Shown: one piece after another, positions 55,783-64,000 of the stretch
Position numbering within the stretch: position 1 is the first letter of the stretch
How the letters are laid out: every line of letters starts with the position of its first letter
Source of the DNA: Tubiluchus corallicola
Taxonomy: Eukaryota > Priapulida > Priapulimorpha > Priapulimorphida > Tubiluchidae
DNA length: 64,000 nt
Direction: 5' to 3'
Assembly: GCA_030141605.1 (NCBI GenBank)
Contig: JAQGDQ010000385.1
Location: 1-64,000, forward strand
Program-made: the position numbers and the translations under genes
Notes under the pieces: model-generated
Databases searched by the model: none
What the model was told of the DNA's origin: nothing
The model's input: only the letters and a program-made list of their open reading frames with translations

Positions 55783-56796
55783 TACAAATCTGATAAAGTG
55801 AAGAGTCTCTTTTGAAGTGTATTGCTTTCATGGCAGACTCTGTTGGAGTTTTGCATTTCAGCAGCTCACTGGGTATGTCAAGGACTACTGGGACTTTACA
55901 CCTGCTCCAATAGCACATCTAAGTGAGTGAATGCCAGAATGTGCCATGCATATACAAGTTATTCTTAGCTATCACCAAAATCACCTTGGCAGATCGGTGT
56001 GTTGCTTTGCACAAAGTGTAATGTGCTTGAAAAATGGATAAATTTTGGACTGTGGTGTATTCAATACTGCAGTTATTCATATGCTGTAGCGACTTTGGCT
56101 CTCCTATGTCCGTGGTGAATGGCTCTTTGATCATATACGTAACACATATGATCCTGATGACACATGGCTGGCTTTTTTAGCAGTTGATTCTACATTTGGA
56201 GCAGTATAGAGCTTTTTCAAATGCACTTGTTAAGGACAAGGTTGCACACTATGCAGAAAAGAGAGAAATGAATTCAAGTTCTTCAACACATACCATCTAC
56301 AATGCTACCCATAAAATTAATGGTGAAATTGTTTCACATAAAATAAATGTGGATTTTTATATGCTTTTGAATGAGAAAAATTATTTATGCAGGCCTGTGA
56401 TTTTTTTCCTTCCCTTTCTTTATATTAGAAATCATTCTAATTCTGTGAAAATGGGACGTAGGAGAAGTTTATTTAAAATTGGGTTTAGTAAAATCGTAAA
56501 AGGTGCTTGGAGCTAATGTAGTACCTCACTTTAGCAGTTATTTTCTTTGAATTCTGCTTACTGTCAGTATGCTTAATTGTATAACTGTCTTATTACAATT
56601 GTACTGCATTGTTAAGAATTTTTATTCCTGTAAGTCACTCAGTGGTCTGCTGTTACAGTACATGAGATGAGAACAGCTTGCTTTTTATAGGATCTAGTGT
56701 AGCTTTATCATGTTTTTGTTGCTTAGTTTAGTTATGCTATCATAAACGGTTGTGATTTTCATATTGTTGTATGGAAACCCTGGGCTTTCAAATAAA
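55783..56796 (+). other. ZFP64 3' UTR with poly(A) signal
   Basis: AATAAA at 56791-56796, about 1 kb after the stop, is the first canonical signal on the plus strand and is followed by a T-rich stretch. Short open stretches here have no domain. Confidence 0.6.
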
Positions 56797-56912
56797 GTTT
56801 ATATAAGCATTTTTTCATTAATTAATAATTACTAATAGTTATTATAGTTATAATTATACTAATATACCTCCAAGGTGCAAGGCATAATTTGCTTTTTAAT
56901 GTTATAACATTA

Positions 56913-57062
56913 CAGTCAAACCTCCTGTATTTTTGGCAGGACAAAATGATATATATATATTATATATTTCTCAAACATGTATGTACCTCATTATAATGCC
57001 AAACTCACTTAATGCCAACTTTTCTCTGCATTCCCAAAGTATGTGGTATAAAGAGAACTGAC
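56913..57062 (-). mobile_element. MITE-like dispersed element, copy C (complete, TA-flanked)
   Basis: The left end is CAGTCAAACCTCCTGTAT; the right end reverse-complemented is AGTCAGTTCTCTTTATACC. TA flanks both sides. The interior, minus strand, carries AAAAGTTGGCATTAAGTGAG and GGCATTATAATGAGG, shared with copies A and B. Confidence 0.7.
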
Positions 57063-57104
57063 TAATAAATTATTTTGTTAACAGAATTATAATAATAACA
57101 AATA

Positions 57105-57124
57105 TAATAATAATAATAATAATG

Positions 57125-57219
<95 letters not shown>

Positions 57220-57243
57220 CATTATTATTATTATTATTATTAC
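57105..57243. repeat. (AAT)n followed by (ATT)n, self-complementary microsatellite
   Basis: About 60 bases of AAT units run directly into about 70 bases of ATT units near 57168, so the tract can fold into a long hairpin. Single G (57124) and C (57220) interruptions are present. Confidence 0.97.
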
Positions 57244-57299
57244 TATGATCATCAACATCATTAATATTATCATGATTGTTAGAGACCAAATAACATTAT

Positions 57300-58083
57300 A
57301 GGCCTATAATTGTATATGTAAGTGTAATTATAAAGAAAAACGAATGACAGGCCTTAACACAAATGCTGCATTTCTCTCCCGTTTGCTTCTCAGCGTGGAA
57401 TATTCCAAGGGAAAAAATGATTGTTCTTATTCAGGCGACGAATGACAACGCTTTGTGCTCATGCAGTGGGCAATGAAACTTATTTAACAACTGCCTTGAA
57501 ATTAGTCTGCCTGTGGTAATGACGTGTGATGGAGTTCATTGCCGTTATATATATGACCTGCAGTGTGAAGCGAAATGACTTTTCTGCTCTGTCTAATAAC
57601 CAACTCTCGGCCATGTTCCGATTTGTAATTGAAACACTTTAGGGTAGTTCTCTATTAACTCTGTCAATAATATGCCATCTCTTTTCTATTTCCCGTCTGG
57701 TTCCGCTCGTTTTATGTTAGACGTGATCTGAAATTCATAAAGACATTGTACGAACGCAGTTGCTTTGATACACACAATCGAAGTTAAGTGGTTGATACAC
57801 TGAGCGCAAGTATTATTAACTGGTGAACCGTGCCGCGTGTTATTTTCACGTTTTAAAATGACGGCGGCTTAACAGGAATAAAGATGAAAATCATGCAACC
57901 GACATTTTGTAGAAATGTTTCGCAAACTTCGATAATATTACATGTAATTGTTGATAGGTATAAAAAGTTACCTATGCAGCATGCTAAATATAAGTATAAT
58001 TTTCTATTTTACCCGTATACATAATACAATGTATTGTATATCTAGACAATAATACAATGCCTATACTTCGTGTCACACGGTAA
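57300..58083. other. Intergenic, nothing recognised
   Basis: AT-rich sequence with no open frame of note, no recognisable RNA gene and no clear repeat. Confidence 0.4.
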
Positions 58084-58091
58084 CCTGTACG

Positions 58092-58328
58092 CAGGGCCTA
58101 TTTCAAGGGGGGAAGTGGGGATACTTTCCCGGGGCCTCACCCTCTAGGTGGGCCTCGCGTCAAGGTAACATTTTTTTGCTTTATGTGAACCTACCGCCTT
58201 CTCTCTCTCTCTCTCTCTCTCTCCCTCTCTCTCTCGGCGCCCGCCCCGGTGCTTTGCCACCCCCCCCCCCCCATGGGGCATCACACGCCCCACTTTCCCG
58301 GGCCTCGCCTAGGCTGAAATAGGCCCTG
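58092..58328. mobile_element. hAT-type MITE with perfect 8-bp target-site duplication
   Basis: Perfect 14-bp terminal inverted repeats CAGGGCCTATTTCA / TGAAATAGGCCCTG, flanked on both sides by CCTGTACG (58084-58091 and 58329-58336). Length is 237 bases. The interior has a (CT)n tract and a run of at least 12 C residues, and is far more GC-rich than the surroundings. Confidence 0.93.
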
Positions 58329-58336
58329 CCTGTACG

Positions 58337-59700
58337 TTGCAGTATAGAGCCCTAATAAAATTGACATGCACCTCGCACTACACAGGCCTAACTACAGGTC
58401 TAGGCCTTAATGTCCTTTGTCTACTTGATGCCGCATGCATTATGCCTTGATATAACAGACTCCATGTCTCATACATTCTCTCATATTGTACAACTACATC
58501 AGCCTCAAAACTAAACCAAAATACAACCCAAACATTTTAGTGTAGCTGAAAATCGACGTAGAACAGTGTCAACGTAATTATAACTAAAATTTGTAGTATT
58601 CGTACAGATCATTGCATTCTACAGATTCTTAGAAATTTCGTTTTGCAGTGAATAAATTGTTGAGTTAGCAGGCCAGTTGAAGCCATTAATTTAGTGATAA
58701 CCGCGTTAAACAAGGCAAACTATAGTTGCAGCCATTCACGTTTTGTATACAGATGTCTGACGTTATTGTAATACATAGTCTAGTACTAGAGATCATCTTG
58801 TTGCGACATGGGAGTTTTCCAGGGACAGCTTGGGGTAGTATTTCTTCATAGATGTCATGATGTGGCAGAAAATTATCAGTGTCGCAAGATTAATGAGTGG
58901 CGTATCAAATAATTTCTTGCAATAATCACAGAGAAGAAGCATTCCATTACGAAATGGATTTTATCATTTGCTGCGTATGTGTTTGCGTTTGTATGTATGT
59001 GTATGTATCATTGTATGCGTTTCAACAGTGACTTGTGTTTTTTCATGCTCTTCTGAAGAGCCTATCTTTTATCACAGGAATAACAAGCAAAACCAGACTA
59101 AAACGATAACCAAAGACCTATGATAATTTGAGCAAGACATGACACCTTACCAAGCTACATTTAGTTGTCACTTCACACTGAGTACATTGAAACGATGACA
59201 TTTTCACTACTTCTAAATGGATATTTTGTAATCTTATATTCTCAAACTTACATTCGAAAGTATAGTATTTCGATTTTTGGTTCGCCTTGCATAGATAAAA
59301 CATGATTCGGTGATTTCGGAATTCAAAAGCTAGCGCTGCCATGTTCAAGCGACGACCTCTTAATTACCTTTGCGGTTGTAACTACAAAAGACCTAGACTT
59401 GGAATAGATTATTATGTTTTAGCCCGGAAAAGGACATCAGACCTGGAATAGATTATTACGTTTTAGCTCGGATAAGGATATCATTTCACCTTTCACTGCA
59501 GCAGAACCTGTGGTATAAGAGTGTAATAAGACAATGTTGAAAAACGTGTTATGATTTTTGAATTTGATAGAAAATGACGCGTAAGAAAGATCATTTGTGG
59601 CCAGAGCAAGAAACTGTTGTTATTGGGCATCGTTTGACGCATGGGGAAATGGGCTCAAGCCTAACTATGGGTAGAAATTTAAAAATGCAGAGAAACATGG
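58337..59700. other. Intergenic, nothing recognised
   Basis: A stretch at 59573-59700 starts with ATGACGCGTAAGAAAGATC and stays open for about 40 codons, but it shows no recognisable domain. No other gene or repeat is seen. Confidence 0.3.
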
Positions 59701-59705
59701 TAGTA

Positions 59706-59736
59706 CATATATTATATATATAGTATACTACTATAC

Positions 59737-59777
<41 letters not shown>

Positions 59778-59822
59778 GCGTGTGCGTGTGCGTGTGCGTG
59801 CGTGCGTGTGTGTGTGTGTGTA
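59706..59822. repeat. (TA)n and (TG)n microsatellite
   Basis: TA-rich sequence to about 59740, then TG/CG-alternating sequence to 59821. Confidence 0.97.
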
Positions 59823-62800
59823 GCAAGAAAACCATGCTGGTTAGAGGTTGATGATCTTATATAAGTTGAATGCTGCTTGCTAAGACACTATAAACAGTTT
59901 GTTCATCAAACCGCGCTACTGCTGGTAACTGGGCAGGATGGACAAGTTTGTATCGTAAAATGACAGTACACGCTGCAAATTAGCGATGCCTTTTCGTAGG
60001 CAATTTGGCACTTTGCAAGCCAGAATTTAACAAAAACCTTTGGTTGGGCCTACTACAAACTTAAAAGTGGTTGTGCGCCTTGTGGCGAGACCGGATTTAC
60101 CTCATTTTGAAAGGAACGTCTAAGTTGAGACATTAAGATCAGTAGAGATGTACCGACCACGTTCACATGCGCACACAGCTTCCCATAACGCGAGAAATAG
60201 GTCGGTTCTAGCACGGCAAACGATGCAAACAAACCCACCTAATTACTAGCAAGGGGTAACGATGCTTAACTTTGTACACACATGCCGTGACTACTCAGTT
60301 TACACCTTGCCATGAACATAAAATGTCAGTAATTTTGTGCACGGTTTATTTTGTAAGTTTTTTAACTATCTGTCAGTGACCACACTTCTCTTCGCAGGTT
60401 TTCATCTATATATAGAATAGGCAGATTGCATCTTCCAACAGCGCTCACCACGAACTTACACGATAATAGTTGCATATATCCCAGAGGTCAAAGGTCACCG
60501 ACTACATGTAGTTGTCATCACTGGACCATCTTTTTGCTACATCAAATGTAGCACATACAAAGTTTGTCATTCTTATGCTAATTTCTGCTCACGGTCCTAA
60601 GAATTCATAACCTGTATACATGTGCACTTTTCATCACATTTTTTGAACTTCGACAAAAAAACTATCTTCTAGTCGAAATAGGCCATAGCAGAAGCTCCTA
60701 ACCTGTCTGCTGGTGTTCCACTTCAATAAATATTTGAACAATTTTGTCCGAAATCTTAAAAATAACAGCGTGCCGGTGGCACAGAAAAGAAACAGGATTT
60801 TTATCGGATAATAAGAAAATATTATATAGTTTCGTTGACCCAGGTAATATTTTTCAAAACCAGTGTACAATAACATTGTTCGAGGTCTTAAAACCGTCAT
60901 GTCAATAATCGGTATATCTGGCCCTAAAAATAATTGTTTATCTAAGTGTAATGTGCATACTTTCGAACGTGTGTGAAATCTGCAAGCATAGAGGCTTTGC
61001 AGGGATCACTGAACTGCTGACCAACAACTTTATTTGAATGAGAAAAATTATGTTTTCTGTCTTCAAAGATGAATTGCCTAACCTCATTCATCTGTGACAA
61101 AGTTCCTTCAAGCCTTATTATGGGGCAAAATTAATCTACCTTCTTACTTTGTACATGTTTTTGCGTAGCTTACTTACTGGAAGGAGTTTAGTTAGTCTAA
61201 TATTGTAAGGTTCGATCTTATAATTAAAAATGTGTACCCAAAATATAATAAACTTAAAGCAGAAATGTGTTTAGTATAGACGAGCTGTGATCAATCCTTC
61301 TTTACATGTGCCTTTGTAAAGGTGTTCGCAGATGTGATAACACTAACGCATAAAAAAATCATGTGCAATAAACGCTGGTTATACAACATAAATATCGCTA
61401 ATAATGCTTTTGCCTGCATTATTTCATGTGAAGATTATAAATTTTTAAAAGCTTTCTCATGTATTATGCAACAGTTTCAATGCGTTGATGTCCCGTCTCC
61501 TGTAACCAAGTTACTGTTACCCTAATAACACCTTTCAATTGAGTTATTAAACATTATTATTCATAAATGTACGGCATATGTCGAGCATTTAATGTAGTTG
61601 ATTAAATTTTAAACGCGCTGGCACGCTTTGTATGCTTAATCATGCAGACAGATGCATATAGCTGTCGCTGAGATTTATGTAAGGGTTGTATAACACGTGT
61701 GCATATTATAAGCTAATAAGCTATTGCTGCTGCCGTGAGTAGCTTCACTATAAAAACGATAAACGCATAGTATCACTCCCGCCGCGGCGTGAAAATGCTT
61801 TAGTGTTAAATATTAAGCCCAAACTTTCCCTTGTTAATACATAATATGATTACATGCTACACGTGTCAGTTTCTTATCTTCGTTTCTTTGCAGATAATTA
61901 TGTGCATGTGCTCTCAGTTTCATTGCTATTGTGGATAATATATAGATATTGTAATACGTAATGAATTGGTCAAACAACAAATAGTTAGAGCTTAAATAAC
62001 GATAAAGCAGTTAATCATCATAATAGTCCTCTATTAAATGAGTAATATAATAAACAAATTATAAAGAAGATTTGGCCTAATAAAATTTGCTTTGAGTGTT
62101 CACAAATTGACTGTTTTGTGTAACGCAGGGCAGTATAAAACATGCTATCTGTTTCGATATCATGTAAAGAATACTAAAGTACAATGTTGGTTCATTGGTA
62201 GTTCATAGCATCACAATAAGTCTTTATGTATACACAGCAATGGGACCATATGTATCAGCGAACTTACGCCTACATAAAACTATAATTATGTGCTATTAAC
62301 TTTGTGGGGTACAGTGCTTAATTTTGAAGATTTCCAGCACGGTCTTGGATGTAATGTAATCGTATTCACTATAGCCGCAAATTAATCACTATTCGATGTA
62401 GCAAGGCAGCTTCCCAGTAAAATTACATCAGAGATGAGTTGATGAGATGACATTTTCTTCTTAGTGGCTACAGTTTCGGGATAATTACCGAGAAGATTCA
62501 AGGTTTTGTAGTTTTGCAATATGAAGCCTGCAGAAGTGTTTTAGTTTAAGGACTGTTCATACTGCGAACTTAAAACATTTGTTAGTTTATATTTTGATCG
62601 CCAGGAATCATTCAAAAACAGCTCCAAGAAAGTTTCATTCCACGAAGTTTATTACGGGTACCAATTAGGCCTTAGAAGATATTGTCACGTTTTCAACTCT
62701 TCCACAGATCAAATGAAACGAGAATTAAGTAAATTCCTTAATCAGAGTTTTATTACGATGCTATTTAATGTGGAACCCCTGGCAGCTTGCAAAGATAAAC

Positions 62801-63180
62801 CCAGCAATGTCATTGAAACGTTGGTAAATGTTAAAAGGCAATTTAGTTACTAAAATAGTGTTGACTTTAGCTTTTTTGTAATCTAAACGCGCACTAAAAT
62901 CACTCATCCTTTTTACTTGCAATTAAAATATTGATACTTATGGCTAAGTTACCCGTAAAATTATAGGCTGAGCTATGAAGTAGCTTGATTGACAAACACT
63001 TCGGGTAAAACACAATGAACATATTTACTTAACATAAAATTATTTGATGCGGCACGACAGTTTTAAGATTATACAATCCGTTTTACTTCCTAAATTTCCT
63101 TTGTGAAGCGAATAAAACTTTTAAAAAGTTGCAGCAATGGGGTTAAGGAAAGGCAACCTTAATGGCTGTATTGTTCATGA
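59823..63180. other. Intergenic, nothing recognised
   Basis: Long AT-rich stretch. Open frames are short and without domains, no splice-linked exons of a known family were found, and no tRNA or rRNA is seen. Confidence 0.35.
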
Positions 63181-63315
63181 ATATACATAACGTACGTATA
63201 AAAACATATACATATAAACATATATGCTTATGTTCATACATACATACATATATATATGTATGTATGTATGAACATAAGCATATATGTTTATATGTATATG
63301 TTTTTATACGTACGT

Positions 63316-63324
<9 letters not shown>
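63181..63324. repeat. Perfect 144-bp palindrome (72-bp arms, no spacer)
   Basis: Every base of 63181-63252 pairs with 63324-63253. The arms include CATAACGTACGTATAAAAAC and TATGCTTATGTTCATACATA, so this is not simple TA repeat. A (TA)n run follows to about 63354. Confidence 0.97.

Positions 63325-63354
<30 letters not shown>
63325..63354. repeat. (TA)n microsatellite
   Basis: Pure TA directly after the palindrome. Confidence 0.97.
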
Positions 63355-63357
<3 letters not shown>

Positions 63358-63784
63358 GCTGCACCTTTCCAGTCTGATGTAATATTACAATGCTACGCGT
63401 ATGCTTATAACCATAATAAGAATGTCAAATTCATTGTGTCACGTACAAAATTTATGTAATCGTACATGATAAATTCACCATCAATGTAATCAATTGTAAT
63501 TTGACAATTGATATTGTTAAAAATATTATATGAAATTTTTATTCAAGCGTGTGGCGCGGCGGGCTTGCGCTGTTTCAGCTATAATCGCCATTTAGTACGT
63601 ATACGCGATTTTATTATCCATTTCTCATAAATGAGGATGATCGACCATTCATGAATTACCAACAATTAGCAGGTGCAGGAATCCATTGATTAAAATACAC
63701 GGAATCATACCGTTAATTGCTGCTTTCGTGCAGTTAATGAAGTTAATGTTTTGCTTCTTCAACATCAAACGAAGCGCTGAAAAA

Positions 63785-63848
63785 TTATTGGACAAATCAG
63801 GATTCGAACTTCAATTCGTGTACGTGCTCCATTGCTGAGAAGGCGGTA
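63785..63848 (-). repeat. tRNA-like sequence (SINE or degraded tRNA)
   Basis: The minus strand reads TTCTCAGCAATGGAGCACGT (A-box-like), then GAAGTTCGAATCCTG (good B box). The acceptor stem does not pair convincingly. Confidence 0.4.
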
Positions 63849-64000
63849 TGCATGATATTTATCAAGACAACATTGTACTGCACTGGGGAAATAACTGAGT
63901 TTCTTGGCCATACTATACCGAAAATTATTAGCAGCAGTTTAAAAAATAATAATTGTGATTATGAAATCAAGCATTAATAATAATTGTTAATGTTGTGTAA

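Noticed and set aside
57062-57289. Open frames of poly-Asn/Tyr and poly-Ile
   Set aside because: They arise from the AAT/ATT microsatellite.
63143-63459. Almost identical peptides on both strands
   Set aside because: A direct result of the perfect palindrome; not genes.
63785-63848. A functional tRNA gene
   Set aside because: The B box is good, but the acceptor and anticodon arms do not pair; listed only as tRNA-like.

Overview
The window is nuclear DNA of a multicellular animal, almost certainly an invertebrate. It is AT-rich. Its genes are split into short exons by GT-AG introns of a few hundred to about 2,000 bases, and the spacers and introns are littered with non-LTR retrotransposon fragments, SINE-like pieces, MITEs and microsatellites. 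Gene content (PKMYT1, ZFP64, IDH1-type IDH, MFAP1, SARNP, BET1) indicates Metazoa. I cannot fix the phylum from sequence alone.

Layout. (1) 1-5964, minus: SARNP, cut by the left edge, with intron 5 hosting a LINE and nested inverted repeats and intron 3 a long GGGA/GA tract. (2) 8019-10831, plus: BET1, complete in four exons, head to head with SARNP. (3) 11.6-13.5 kb: decayed LINE pieces on the minus strand. (4) 13835-22306, plus: cytosolic-type NADP isocitrate dehydrogenase, 11 exons, with a different transposable element in several introns. (5) 25426-34169, minus: PKMYT1 (Myt1) kinase, 14 exons, tail to tail with IDH; its second intron has the hallmarks of a minor-spliceosome (U12) intron. 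(6) 36650-43833, plus: MFAP1, 10 exons, head to head with PKMYT1. (7) 46704-55782, plus: a ZFP64-like ten-finger C2H2 protein, 10 exons. (8) 56.8-64 kb: no protein gene recognised; two MITEs, microsatellites and a perfect 144-bp palindrome.

The genes form no operon or pathway. They are independent housekeeping and regulatory genes: mRNA export (SARNP), ER-Golgi fusion (BET1), cytosolic NADPH supply (IDH), Cdk1 inhibition (PKMYT1), splicing (MFAP1) and transcription (ZFP64). Exon joins were derived by hand; within each gene the phases close without a frameshift, which is the main support for the models. The first exons of ZFP64 and all UTR limits are less certain.

I found no CRISPR array, operon-like cassette or clearly new protein system. 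The points most worth a second look are the U12 intron, the glycine at the SNARE zero-layer position of BET1, the loss of a C-terminal peroxisomal signal in IDH, the perfect palindrome near 63.2 kb, and several MITEs with defined ends and target-site duplications.
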